Assembly: GCF_021018895.1 (NCBI RefSeq)
Contig: NC_079365.1
Coordinates: 17,087,001 to 17,151,000, forward strand
Reading direction: 5' to 3'
Length of the DNA: 64,000 nucleotides
Origin: Seriola aureovittata
Taxonomy: Eukaryota > Chordata > Actinopteri > Carangiformes > Carangidae
Part shown: positions 24,701-39,700 of the stretch, one piece after another
How positions within the stretch are numbered: position 1 is the first letter of the stretch
Layout: each line of letters opens with the position of its first letter
Position numbers and translations under genes: made by a program
The notes under the pieces: generated by a model
Databases searched by the model: none
Told to the model about the DNA's origin: nothing
What the model saw: the letters and a program-made list of their open reading frames with translations, nothing else

Positions 24701-27700
24701 GTCCGACCCTTGCTCGCTCCGCTGTAGAGTGGCAGGGAGATGGAAAGACACACTTTAAATCACAAACCAGGGCTCTATAATATTGCACTGGCTGATAATG
24801 CACACATTCATTACCAGTCCTCACTGTTGCTATAGCAACAAGTATCTCCTTTTCCCCTGTCTGGGAGCCGAGAACGCATATAAAGATTAACTTATAGGAT
24901 TATGGAAATAGATTCTAATTTTGGAATATGAACTGTCGTTAATAATTTACTGACTGGAAACTGTAGAAAACTACCTTAGAAAATGTCCTGATTCTCATTC
25001 CAATTGTCTCGAATTTCAAAAAACAGGGAAAAGTACTCAACACTTGACAGATTTTTTTTGTAATGAAAACCCTTTTAATGCATTTTTACTCATCTTTTCA
25101 AGACAGCTGCCAATATTAATTATTATGCAAACCCACGCTAACCAACCCTCGTGGCACCCCTGAATGCAGACTGAGGCAGCTGTACATGTTCGATATGACC
25201 TTGCTTGTCCAAAACCACAGCTCAGTTGCAAGCACGCTGTGGTAAAACAGATAAGATACTCACAGGGAACCACTGAGGAATTGCGGTTCTTCTCCTTGTT
25301 GCAGTCTTTGTGGGCGCTAAAGCACTCCACAAAGCGCGTGTTGCACTGAGTCAGCAGCTGGTGAGAGAGAATGCAAAGACCAGAAGATCAGAAAATCTGA
25401 ATTTAGGCCTCAGAGTCACTGGAAATTAAAATTTGACATGAAAAATAAGATATAATGTTGTTTAACAGCAAAGATTAACACCAAGTCTTTCACATTAATA
25501 AAGAGCCTGTGAAGCTCAGGAGGAATTGACATTATGCGGGAGCAATTAGTTTGTCTCTGCTGAAGTTGAAATAGCAGGAGCTTGATGAAACATTCATCAA
25601 GCTTTGCATAAGTCAGCAGGGGTGACAGACACGACTTTATTATAGCCAACATCAGAGACGCTCTCAGTCTATTCCCGTCAGGAAATGGAAAGCCTCCGTG
25701 CACTCTGCTAACAAGCTTCTGATCCAAAGACCGCCTCAATTTCAGCTGGTGTTGCCACTGCAGACGGTGACAGATTGTCTAACCAGACCAGTCAGATGCC
25801 CAGAAGGTTTGCTCACCCTGAACTGCTTCTCCAGCCGTGTGCGGCCTGTCGAGTTGGGCATGAGAATGCTGTTGACATAACTGTGGAGCTGCCAGGCAGG
25901 CACCTCTGTCTCTCTGCTCAGGATGGCCTCCATCAGAGCATCGTGGATGAAAACATACTGCTCCTTAGGGGAGACAGGATTTAGAAAAAAAATTATAAAT
26001 AACAATAACAGATTAAGAAATAAATCATCATATGAAATACATAAATATATATGTAAATACAAACAATATCAACATGCAACTTTTTAAAATTCAGTTTATT
26101 ATTATGAATTTTTGCTTCCATACAGGTTTTTGAAGTTTTTTCATTTTTATTAAATTCCAGCAGTTACGTGGCAGAGCCAATTACGCAGCCTGTCTGTCTT
26201 GACTGACAGACAAAGACTGTAATGAAAAGTGGCATTATGAATTAAAATGGTCATTGGGAAAAAAGATGAATGATGATTGATAATGAAATTGTAACATTTT
26301 ATGATAATAATCATGTATCTAATATTCATTTTTTATTTCATGTCTCATTTAAATGTGTTTTTTTTTCTTAATTCTGAATGTTCTAGATCTCCTTTAGAGG
26401 GACACAGAAGAGGAAAAATGCTTAGACAAATAAAGTGAAAAATGTACAGGGAAACAACCAGGGCATTTAGCTCAAAATTTACACTGAAGTACTTGTATCA
26501 ACAAAACAATTAGATATAACAGACAATTAAAATACTTCACATTTACTTTAAATGATTTATTCATGTAATAATTAAACAACCAATTGTAAAAGAAATATTG
26601 ACTTGTAAGACTGCTTGACACTTAATAGAGGAAAACCTAAACATGGTTTCACACTTACAGCAAGTTGTCTGTGGACAAACCTAATAGTGAAGGCAGGTGT
26701 AATTTAATACACATAGGGTAAGGAGGACCCAGAAATAATTATTCTATAATAAGTTATACAATCAAATACAGTGAGGTCCAAAGGTCAGAGACTACTTTAC
26801 CATTCTCAGAGTTTTGAATCCTACTGTATAAAACTGTGGCCTGAGGACAACCAGTGCGGAACTATTCTAGTGTTATACATTCATCTGTATTGTGGTGAGT
26901 ATATATCAGTTTGTACTGCGTTGCAATGAAATTGCATCAAGTATGACCTTTACTTGAGCCAAACTGAGCAGCTTTTATAACTCCCCATCCATCTTTAATC
27001 CTAGATGACCTTTTTTAATGTAGGAGAAGGAACCCAGTTTCCCAGCTCAACTGATGATTTAGGGCTTCTTACCTCAGTCTGGACTAGGTAGTTGCGTTGT
27101 GTGCGGATATGTTTGAGAAAATCCAGGACGCTGACTGTGCTTTTGTCCTTGATCTGTTGCAGCATGCTGTCAATGACAATGTACGTTCCTGTGCGCCCAA
27201 CCCCTGCACTGAAGAGCAGAGAGCAAAAAGCGACATGAGCATAATGGCAGGCCCATAGAGGGAGCTGTTAACCAGGTCAGCAAAGACGAGAGAATAACAC
27301 TCATAAGTAAAACTCATTTAGCTTGGAGCTTGGGTATAATGAACTGTACCTGCAGTGAACCAAGACAGGTCCCATGTCTGCAGTGCGAGCCGCTGATGAG
27401 CGGTTGATGAAGGTGAGCACAGGGAGGGTGTACTCCGGTACTCCCATGTCAGGCCACTGAGTGTAGTGATACTGGACCACGATACGTTCATTTAGCTTCC
27501 CTTTTGGATTCCCCTTTTGGCCCTGAAACGTAAGAGCAGACAGGACCTTGGTGAGAATACAATACAATACAGACCCTTCATTTACTGTGCATGGAGTTCA
27601 CTATGTGAAGATTTATGCATCACTAAACCACCACCCAAACTAGTTCTTATGCGGAGATTAGATATTAGTTGTTCAACTGCCAGGTGTAATTGTTGTGTAG

Positions 27701-30700
27701 CTGATTGAAACAACTTACAAAACAAAAGTGCTAATATGACTCATTAAGGTTCAATATTGAATGTAATCAATGAACGAAATATAACACAACATACCTCAAA
27801 TTATAAAACATAGATATTAATGAGGTTAGTGTAATCGGATTGTTCTCACTCAAATGAATACCTCTAACTCTCAAACACACATTTCTCCCTGTACACAGAG
27901 ATGAATAAAATGGTCATATCTACAAAGGATTAGCAGATGAGTTTAATATTCTACTTGGCCCATAAAACTGTTTGTTTTAAATTGGTCGATGCTGTAGATG
28001 TTTCCGAGCCAACAATAAGGTGCTATGGTGTTTACTAGATAGGACATTCATTAAAAGAGTTCTCCACTGATTTAGCATAGCACATTGGTAACATTGTTGA
28101 CGCACAGTTTAAAACAAAAAGTAAAACCTAAGATATTGTCTTTTTTTCCCCATGCATTCTTCAAAACCTGGCGCCCACATTGCCCACAATCCAACTTGAC
28201 CCCCAATAGTCCAGTTCGAGACTTGGGTGTGTTTTGCTAGAAGCAGCTAATGTAGCCTTGAGTCTCTAGTCTCAAGCAGAGATGAGGAGCAGGTTTGGTA
28301 AACTCTCCTCTTTTTAACTTCACACACCCAGTTCTTTTTTTTAATTCTCAAATTTGTAGTCTTCAGACCCAACCAACGCTGACTCAAGTGACATCACTTG
28401 AGGACATTTCTCTGACTTCACACAGCTCCCTCTGGAGCCACACAAGGCTTTATACAACTTTTTTTTTTTTTCACATATGCAGCTGCACTCCTCAGACTTT
28501 GATGTGTAAAATCAGAGGAATTTTAATGGTGCAACCTGATTTAGTTAATCACTAGTTTGAAACTTAAGAGTAGAAACTTAAAACTTAGGAAGGACTTTAG
28601 ACAGAAAATTAAGAATAGCTGGTCCAACCTGATTCCGGTTCAAAAAGCAAAAACTCATTAAACAAAACATCTGAAGAAGATTCACAAGTGAGAATAAAGT
28701 GTGTCGGACTTTTAGTTACCTTTTTAACTTTAGTGTTCCTTATAAGGAAACGCCGCAGTGTGTAGCAGGCGTGCACTTTGGTGCTTTTCAGCGTCACCAC
28801 AATGTTTCCATACTGCTCACTGTTCTCTGTCGGCCAGTACTGGTCACATTTCCTCTGAGGGACACAACACACGCAATGAATGATATTTTAACATGTCAGA
28901 AACACAGGTATACATTGATTTCTGTTTTCAGTTTGTGAATGATGGAATTGAACCTACTCTCCCTTTCTCCACCAGGTTTGTGATCATGATGATGATTCCA
29001 GTGTTCTGCTCCCATACCATCCTCCAAAAATCCTCAAATGTAGACTTGAGAGGACCCTGAGCAGCTATATACGCTCTGGGACGGTTGTATCCCTGGAACA
29101 GGAGAGTGGTGGAATATTGTTACCAGTAAGATGCAATCAATGTTGTATCAATTACCCACAACCCCTGGTAGAGCTTATGTGACTGGTTTACTGACACAAG
29201 ACATTAATAGGTCATGAAATCCACTCCTTCATCTGACAGAAAATGTAAATTCTTATACATTAATCAATATTGTAAAAATAGATACCAAATTCGTATTGTT
29301 CTCGCTGTCGATTTTTATGATTTTGATACCTCAATTGATATTTTAAATAAAGCAGTCAGCATGGCATTTAGCACCATGAATAATTCTTTTCACAACGCAC
29401 TCTTGTTTCATTCATGACAGCGACAAGCAGGGGGATTTCACAACCTTTCACACACAAAAAAAGGAAACCTAATAAGATCTTCATGAAGAAGACTAAACCT
29501 TGAATGATTCTAACATGTCAAGTGGTTGGTAAAACTCACATCCACATAGTTGGCATTGATGTAATCTGAATGTTTTGCATCTTTCCCTGCCAGGGCTCGT
29601 AATTTCACCCTGCTGTGGTCATCTAGGGAAAGCATTGACATATTTGGGTGAATTATTAAAAGGATGAAAACGTGTTATTAAAACATTATTGGATTCCGCA
29701 GCAGTAGACATCATAATCAGATTTTACAGCTGACTCACAGGCCACAATGTTGATGTATCGGTTTTTGTGCTTGTTGTCAGGATGATTGGAATGCTCTGCT
29801 GTAATTTTCAGGTCTGCTGTCGAGCGTTGGACCTCCTGGAGAGAGGGAGACATAGGCAGATGGATTTTGTTAAATAAGGATAAAAGATGTAATGAATTAC
29901 CCTTGGAAAGGGAATTATATTTACTTAAACTGTGACAGTGTTTTCATTAAAAACTGCATGTTTTTATTTCTTGAAGTAAAACTTCTCAGATTTCATCTTT
30001 TTGTGATACTATTGATCTTGAAAGGGAAACTTGTCTTGTGTTTTGGTGCTCTCTGCATGAGGAGCTCAGAGCTCAGGGTGAAGTTTAAAGCTGAAACTCT
30101 GACAGGGATTCAGGGTCTCAGTTAAGGGTGCTTCAGCAGAGCAGATGTTTACTACCACTGGGTTTTGAACTCACGCCTCCAGTAGGACGGCCTTCTTCTC
30201 TTCTTATTTACTACACCACAGTGCACCCACCCCTAAAATACTACAATTATTTCCAACACAGTTTCATTGTGGTGCATTTGAAAAATTATGCACAAAAGCT
30301 TCACATCAGATGACCCCAATTAGAAGGAGTCCTTTAAGGGGTGAAGCTTCTGCCTCATTCTTTAACCTGGCTACACAGTTAGTGTGTTCCCATCCAGTCA
30401 ACCAGCAGACAGACCTTCTCTAATTACCCCTGTATCGCTTGATCTTTCTCTCCATCTTTCTCACAACCATCTGTTCAAAATTAGCAACCCTGCACACAAA
30501 CATAGGAGCAGCATGCTAACATGCTCACAATGTCAATACTAACATGCTTATGCTGTGCAGATATGTTTGACATGTTAAACATCTTAGTCTAGTATCTTGT
30601 GGTACAGCTAAGGATGATGGGAATGTCAGCAAATAAGCTAAGATATTTAGTCGTAAACCAAAGCACTGGACAAATTTAATTAATTTTGACCTGAAAAATC

Positions 30701-33700
30701 AGGGGATCACCAAAGTTATTATAATTTGTCCTTAGGCGAATATGAAAGTGTTTTATGGCAATCCATCCAATAGTTGCGGACACTTTACTAAAAAGCACAA
30801 ATGTCAGCATGACTAAAAACTACAAATGTACTTTTATTTATTCTGCAGCCTGAGTTAAACACTGTAGCAAAGGTTCACAGTGCTCCAAAAAAAAGCATAC
30901 CTCAAATTCTTCAGCGAAACCTTGTAGGGTATTCTTATAGAGCTCCATGATGTGTTTAACAAACTGCTTAACAGGGATGGCCTCCATGTCGTCTGCAGGA
31001 GAAACAGAACTGTTAGCAAAGTCCCAATTACTGTGTGTGGTTGATATCCTGCTTAATCAGGGGTAAGTTATTAGCAGCTATGTGTAAAGAAAAGAAAAAA
31101 AAATTTAAAAAAGAAAAAAAATTTTTTTTTTATTGCATTTCATCGCAAACGTTTAACATTACTATTTTGAGTATTTATAGGAGGGAGCATCTGTCTCATC
31201 TGAGCCAAATCAGCCCCAAATCACACACAAGGGATCTCTGATAAGGCTGGTCACCATCACACAGGGACAATAGTGCAGGGTACCCAGCTGTCATTGCTGC
31301 TGACACTGGCCACTGCCTTAACTAATACACCCTTGCAGCTGGGGCCTTTAGGGCTCTTGCTTGCCTCAGTGATTACAGCATAAGGGTGGACTCTGGTTTG
31401 TTAATCTGTTCATTTATCAAAATGTCTTTCTTTCTAGACTTATCACTACAGCCGAATCACTTCATCAAAATTGTTCTGGGTGAAATGTGGCTTTAGAAGC
31501 TAGAAATTGAATTTAACTAAGGTTGATTAGGCACAATTTTAAATAAAACTGTACAAAGGTATGTTCAAACGTGTGCTTGAATATCCCACAAAGTTTCATG
31601 CAATATCAATATTTTTAACATCCATTTAAAACATCTAAATATTAAATACATAAATAAATTGAAATAAGTCTACAAATATCTATCAAGAGAAATAATCGAA
31701 ATCCTGAGCCCTTAATGAAATTCATGGAGCAGTGACTTTCTTCTACATTTCAATTTTAAACATTTCAAACAATCAACTATATGGTCAGTCATTCAGAATA
31801 TGTGTGCTCTGCGATAAACACCACAGTTTGGAAGAAAGTAGAAGAAAAAGAAGGGGAAGAGGAAGTAAAGGGAGAAGGAATGAAAAGCCAAAGCAATAAA
31901 AGCCGAATGAATGCAGAGTCAATACTGGCGTCAACTGTGCTCTTTAACTACGATATCACAGTCTTGAAATGTCCCTGAGCTTCAAGCGACTGTGAAAGTA
32001 AAGTCCGATATCGACTAGCTGCCACTGCACTGCTGCCTGGAACATTAAAGGCGAAGAAAAGCCAGTCACACAACTCCCACAGAGCTGCTCCCAGAGTCAT
32101 TTCACATGTAAATGAACAGAAACTGACTGAATGCAGACATCAAGGTAATAGAGAAAACCATTTGAAAACAGTTAATGGTGACTTTTGGATGTGTGCTGTA
32201 TCAGTAGACATAAATCACTTAAAGTGAAGATTCATTTGTCATTTTGGTGATTTTTTTCAGTTTCAGTAATAGAATTTTAATGAGAGATTTAATAGAATAG
32301 ATTTTCAAAGTTTATTTTTGGCTAGGGTGTGCTGTAGAACTGGAACATCTACAACAGTGGTTCTTTTACCTTTTTTGTTACACAGCACCGTCAGATGAAC
32401 TCAAGTACCCCTTCATCAACACCATAATTTTTTATTAATTACTCCAACCACTTATCCATTACTTTCAGCTTTTGCCATTTATCCACCACTTTAAACTAAC
32501 GATTTTAACAGTTTATCCATCACTGTAAGCTACCTATTATCCAAAACTTTAAGCTACTATCAATCACTTTAAACTAACTACTATCCATCACTTTAAGCTA
32601 ACTATCATCAATCACTTTAAGGTAAGTATTTTAACTGTTTATCCATCACTTTAAGCTAACTAATTTCATTTCCTTTACTCTTTGCTAACTATTTTAACTG
32701 TTTATCCATTATTTTTAGCTAGCCGTTTCAATTTCTCTGCTTGCTTGCTTAATAGACTTTTTTTTTTTTTCCCAGATTTGTAAAGCTATCCTACGATGTT
32801 GTCACGTATCCCAAAGCAAATGCAGAAGTAAACCCTGGGGTAAACAAGTACCACACAGCATGTAACACAAATACCCCTGGTTGGGAATCACTGATCTAAA
32901 AACGGTAACTAACAGTGACTTTTAGGTATACTTTGACATAAAATTATGGATATTTGAACACTACGTGTATGAATATTCTAATGTAATGAATAAAACATGG
33001 CTCACCTGGTATAGGAATGACTGGAATATTCTCATTGGCCACCACCCGTGGAGAACTGCTCTCCTCCACATAGAAGTGAGCTGTCTGGAAAAATCTCCTA
33101 CAGGGACACAGAGAGAGCAGCACAGTGGGATGAAGCACAGTGAAACCACACACTATCAGCATAGATAATGCCACAGTAAAGTGTATTAGGGAGTCATTAT
33201 CTCATTGTTTCAGATCCAGTCTGTTAAAATTAGCATCCGAATGTTGAATAGAATGACACAAGAACGACAGAAAACTGCTAATGAAAACCCCAGAGTAGTT
33301 GGGACACAGCTGATCGCACACTGATAGAGTGGCTCCTGGAAACACAGTCTGAGTTGACTACAGGGAACAGGTAAACAACTCTCAGCGACACACAGCACAG
33401 CACTAAATTTAGCTCTTTATTCAAACTAAAGACAACTAATCTAAACACATTCCTTCCCCCCAGATTCCCTCTCCGGGATAACACACCAGTTTTAAAAATA
33501 TCTTGATACATTTTGAGGACAACAAAAATCAAAATTATAAGGTGAATTTTTCTAGAGAAAAACAACTTTGTTTTGATCCGATGAAAGTTTTGCAACCCAA
33601 CACTTGCCCATAGGTAATTGACAATGTATACACTGTTGGACGATTTCTCCCATATTCACAGTTCAAAGTATTAAAAGTCACAGACTGAAAGTCTTGTCAA

Positions 33701-36700
33701 ATCACTGCTAAGTACTAATAGCCTGAAGGAAGCCATGGGTTATTTAAAGAATATCTCAGTTATTCATCCATATTACACATTTGTAAAAAGGTCAATTTTG
33801 GCTACATTCCAGCTTCAGTGTGTCCTTCAAAAAATTCAACAACTTTAACATGATGTAAGTAGTAATCCCAAGGTCCTCCTTGCATATTCTCTCCAGCCTC
33901 AACCTTCTCCTCATCACACACATATATACACAATGTATATAAATGTATGCATATAAAAGTCCCATATTTCATCCCAGTGCCAGCATTTCCCTTGTTTAAT
34001 CCTACCTGTACTTGATGCAGAGGAGGGAGCAGATGCTAGTCATTCTTTAAGACAGATGGAACAAAAATAAAAAGGCTGCACTGCATTTAAAAGATATAGA
34101 AAGAGAGATGGAGGGAAAGAGAGAAAGAAGGAGAGGGGAGGGTAAAAAAACAAATGGGGGAGGAGAGCTCCCCCCTGGCTTGCGTCACAGCCTCCCAATC
34201 TAATGGCTCCCCGTGGGTGTAGATGTGGTGCAGGTAATGAACCAGCATAGTCGACACCTTCTCCCTAACTCTCTCCCAGGCTCTCAGAAGAATAGTTTGC
34301 TTTCGGGAAATGGAAATGGAATGAAATAAAGCTTTCTGAATGAATGTCAGGTGTAAAGAAACTGGAGTTAGGCATCCCATTTAACACCGGCATCACCCAG
34401 TCACTAACACAGTATGGGATTTGTTCTCAGTTCAACATCTGTGAGTTTTCAACAAACACCTCAAGCTTCAGAGGCTTCCAGATGTGTTCTGTAACTGCAG
34501 CAATTAATTCCACTGTAGATAGACTCATAACCCAAGACTATCCAAACATGCAAAAATAAAAAAAGCTAAAAATAACACAAGCTTATTAAACTTCAGTCGA
34601 TGGTCCATTGATTACATATTTTTAAATATATATTTATGAATCAAATGGATTATGATATTAAGTTGTTAATGACCAAAACATCTGTGAGCAGAGACATTCG
34701 CTTAGTTTAATAGCTGCACTGTCACCAAGAGAGACTTCGCAGAGCATGAAGAGTAAAGACAGTGTGAATGGGTTGATTTCATCTTCCATCATGGTCTTTT
34801 CCCCAGGGGAAGCAGAGATTGTCTGTGAACTGTCTGAGTTGTCACAACAACAGCTGGGATGGCCATTTCTAATCTCAAAGCTGCCCCTGCTCTTCTATTC
34901 AAATACCACAACTCTCAGTAATGCATCCATCTATTGAAACCGCTACAGTCATCTTGTTTTCAGCTGTCTGTGTTTTCATGCCTCTACAGAGCTGATAACC
35001 AGGCTTTATTTATATCACAGTCATATATTATCTGACACCATAAAATACCACAGTAGGGTGTTGTTGATGCATAAATGGTGGCTGCAGTCATCTCACATTT
35101 CGAAAAAGTATCCTAATAGATTTATAAATGCGTCAAACACATGTCCACTATTAACAAAAAAAAATAAATAAATCTCAGACTGTAAAACTACCCATCTAGG
35201 AGCAGAACCTTTGCAGACAGTAAATATGCTGGGACCAGCTGAGGAAATGGTCCACAGTGCTGTTTGTAACTCATTAGCCATCCCACATGTGCCAGTGGCC
35301 TGGCTTGTGTAATTACTGAAGCTCCAATAGCGTGGCTGGAAATTAGCCCGGCAGATGAAGACACAGCTGGGACCCCTGCTGGCACTGCAAGGCCTTCAGG
35401 TCGCCAGCTCCTCACTCGGGTGGGTGATGGGTCTGATATACAACGTGCAGGCAGGAAAGCGGTCTTACGACCAGACTGATGCGCACAAATGGAGACATGC
35501 TCTTAAAAGAGACACATCCAAACTAGACAGGTCTGAATGCCGAGCAGGCAGACCGGAAAATCCAGACATGCATGCGGTTATGTCACTTAACCTAATATGC
35601 GAGTGTGACAAGATCTATGGATGAGGTCAGTGTGGGTGAGAGGCAGCTTGCTTATTCATGATCAGCGATACACTTATCCAGGCACTTCCGTATTTAGTAG
35701 CACTTGATGTAAGATGACATTTTTACTGTTCTACAAAAGTTTTTTTTTTTTTTAAGCAGTAAAATGCCCCCTCTGGAATAAAGTTATGTATATTGAACTT
35801 TTTGCTCACCTCCAGTAGACCATCACAATCAGCAGCATTATGAGGCAAAGCAGAGTGAGAGCAGACACCACCACTAAGGGGACAATCCACACCATCCTGC
35901 CCATCCCCGGAGGAGGACTTCGGGTAATGTTGGACAAAGTGGTCCTGTCTGGAACATAATACATGCACATATTACATTGATAAAAATATTCTACTGAGTA
36001 AACACCAAACTCCTTTGTCAACCGTAATACGCATATGTGAAGGCACTGGCATGTATTTCTGTCTGCAACTGTGTCTGTTTTGATACTACCACTGGGAGTC
36101 GCCAAAGTCTGAAATTTTCAACTCCTACACACAGGGACTTCCACCTTTACCACTATTACCAAACCACTGGATCCAAAAATTAAAAGCTAAGCTCGATATT
36201 TATCTTAGTTTAAATTAAAGCTATTGAAAATAATACATCTATATGCCTATTATTGTAAAGCACACATGTTCAACATTGCATATGAACACCACTTGAGACT
36301 GATGACAATAAACCATAATGGCAATGACAGAATCTCAAACCAAACCAGCTTTGGTTTGGCGCCATCAGATTCAGATGAGCATTACAAAATGTAGTTTCCT
36401 CTGCTTGTGGAGATCATTACTTTATTTTTGCAAAATAGCAGCATGCTGAGTGACTGGTTACAGTTTTCAATCAATGTCCATGATACTTGCGCTATTTCTC
36501 ACATTATGATGATGGGGACGGTAAAAAAAAAAGAAAAAAAAAATCTGGCAAAAAGAATCTTGAAAAAACGCTCTCCCTTGAAGCAAACTCTTTTGAAATA
36601 TGCTTAAAGGAATTCCTCGAGGCAGAACCCCTCTGGCAGACAGCTCACTTCTGCCTTCAGGCCTCTGTGTTGTACTGACACAAAAGCCTGGAGCTTTGTC

Positions 36701-39700
36701 TTTGACTGAGATGGTAACCAGTGTAGTTACTGTCTTAAATCAATTTATTTGTTATGTTAAATTGGGCTCCATAACTGTTGGTAGTGTTAGCTGAATTCTG
36801 CTTTGGAGGGAAGTCTTGGCTTGTATTATATCTGACGACAAGGGAACAAGGCTTATGGAGAATTAAAAAAGGATTTTTCTGTTTGGAAGGGATGTAAACT
36901 GAAAGAAAATGGGTCTCATTTGTGCGAGAGAAAGAGAACTGCTCACCAGTGTGGACAGAGAAAGGCCAGAGACTCCTTCCATCACTCCCGCTCTTCGGAG
37001 ACAGTGTGGAGCTCTGGGGAATCTGCATCTCAGCACTGACATTACGGGGCTCCTGAGTGGAGACTGTATTTACATCTGTGGGATTCTTCTCTATGTTGAC
37101 CAACTGCTCATCGCTGGTGCTTGCAGGTATTGTGGTGCCTTTGACTGTAGGCCTCCCTTCCCCTTTCTCTTTGGCTGTGGATGCGGGGGTGGGTACTAAA
37201 GGCTCTTTGGCCACAGTGTGGTTCACTTGCTTTTCCTCATTATCAGGTGTAGTCTTGTTCTTTCTCTTCTTCTCATCCTCGTCGTCCTCTGGCTCCCCCT
37301 CTCCCTCGCCCTCATCTTCCCCTTCCTCACCTTTATGTGCAGGCTGGTTCTCCTCAGACGGAGAGTCTGTCTCTGAGCCCTGGGGTGCTGCCTGCTCAGT
37401 GCTGGACTTTTCAGGCGCAGCGGATGGACGGGTGGGGTTCTGAGTGGCTTGTGGAGCATGTGTGGGCCAGACAGAACTGGGCAAAGAAGAAATGACCCCT
37501 CCGCCAACGCCCAAGCCTGCCAGCAGGGAGCTTGTCACTACTGATGCCACTGTGGCCTGGCTGCCACTAGAGGAGGGGCCCATCCCCGTTGCCATGGAGA
37601 CGATGGAGAAGTGGATGCCAGATGACGTCCAAGTGGAGGAACCAGAGCTTATTGGAGCCATGTCTGCCGGGGATGCTGGAGAAATCGTGGGCTGAGGGAG
37701 GTAGGCAGAGAAAAAGTGGTTACCTAACAGTAACACATGGATGTCACCAACATTACAAAATAAAATTTGCACTGCCATCTTCTGGTCAACTCACCATCCC
37801 GGTCTTCACAATACGAGACCCTTCAAATATTCTTGTTGTATTAGCTGGAAAACAAAAGAGGAAGTATTTTAAAAAAACTAATTTCATGTGTTTGATTTGT
37901 AGAAAATATTTCAAAATACATATTGACCATGAGCTACCTCTGAACAGCAGTGTTTGGCTGAAATCACTGCGCAGGTCATGTTGACATACTGCCTGCACTC
38001 TGAACAGGTACAGGATGTCAGGGGACACATTAGTGATGACTGCTTTCTGCAAGAGAAAAGACCCACATACATTTACAAAAATATTATAAGTAAGGTTTGA
38101 ATCTGTAGTGAACAATCATTTAAAGTGTGGATGATGATAATTCATTTTGCCTAAAATGAAAATATACTATACTAAGCTACTGTTCTGTCAACAGTAGCTT
38201 TCACCCACAAGTTCGATGCAGTTTAAAAACCTAATTTCCTGTCTAATTTAATTGTGTTGTGCAGTTTGCAGATGGCTTTACTTATTTTAAAATTGGTCCT
38301 CAGAATGGATGGGTGATTGCCTCTGGTGTTGCAGAGCTAGTATTTCTCTAAAATAAATTCAGATAAAGGTGTCCAGAGATACAAACTGAAAATTGAAATG
38401 GAAATGAAGTGAGCAAAATAAGAAAGACTGACAGCAGAGAGAGAAGTGGAGAGAATACTGTCAGGAAAGAGACTGATCGACTGCATTTATGGAAGGAAGC
38501 TACATAGACAGAGATTACTCATGGACACATTAATCATTCTTTCAGTCAGCCAGGTAATAAATGTATAGTAATAATAATCCACAAAGCCACAAAGATGTTA
38601 CCTGATGACAACAAAAAATTAATTATTAATATTAATCCATTCTTAAAAAAAAAAAGTTAATCTAAATAAAAATTGTAAAAGACAGCGAGAAGCCTCACAA
38701 ATCAAAAAAGTCTCACCAGTCATTCAATGTTCAAAGTTCGAATATAGATTTTAGTAAATGACTCTACTTCATATTTGACGGCTAAGCTTCTGAAGCGAGT
38801 TATTCAACAGTATCAGGTCCTTATAGAGAATATTCTGTCATCCTCTGTCTCACACCACAGACCACAGAATAAAGAAAATGAAGACTGGGCTGCAGTGATA
38901 TGACAGCTCTGCCAGAGGACCCCGGGGTGCAGTACGGCCGATGGGGAGTAAAAACATCAGTAAATGTAGTGGATGGATGCTAAAAAACAGAAATTAACCA
39001 GCACAAGAGGACTGAAATGGTTTCTCTGTTTAACACCAGATATAATTTTTGTTGCAGCTTTCTGAACAAGCAGCAGGTGAGGCATGGACTTCTGAGGGGT
39101 GCAGGAGTTCAATGAACAGTGGTAGTCAAAAGGAGAAGAAATAAATGTCAATTAATCTTAAGATGGACAGCATTGGTTTAATTCATGTGGCAGTTCTTAA
39201 CCGTAGGAAGCCTGATTGCATATTCATTCCAACCTACGCGTCCAGAGATATACTGCAATCTGGGAACACCCGGAGTCTCAAAGCTTCAGTTACGAGCCTC
39301 TAAGTTCATCTTCATTAATTGGCTATTAGCTAACGCGTTGGCTAGTTTCAACCAGCAGAAATCCCTCACCGGCTTCCCACCCATGACGACGAGCACCCGC
39401 AAGGGAACTGATCCCAGGTCTCTGAACTGGTGGGCCAGTGTTTTGCCTCTGCACTGTGTATGTCTAAAGAGGCAGTCATGCAGACTGTCAAGACAGCAGG
39501 GGGTCAGTGGGCTTTAAAAGAGATACACAGCTGGGTATTGGATTCCCACAAATGGGAGGATATGTGACCAGGGAGAAAAATATATAGAATGAAAAAGAAC
39601 AGCCTTGTAGGTGTAAACTCCTGCAGCGGGAAGATATATTTCTGCAGAGACAGTGAATGTTCTTTTGGAGAGATACATTAAGAACAGGAATGATAACTTA

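Noticed and set aside
26767..26815. Tc1-like terminal repeat
   Set aside because: Only one short end-like phrase was seen, with no partner end or transposase scrap; too weak to list as an element.
37057..37984. Three + strand ORFs (128, 83 and 131 aa) over ptprg exons 8-9
   Set aside because: Antisense shadows of the long Ser/Thr/Glu-rich coding exon.
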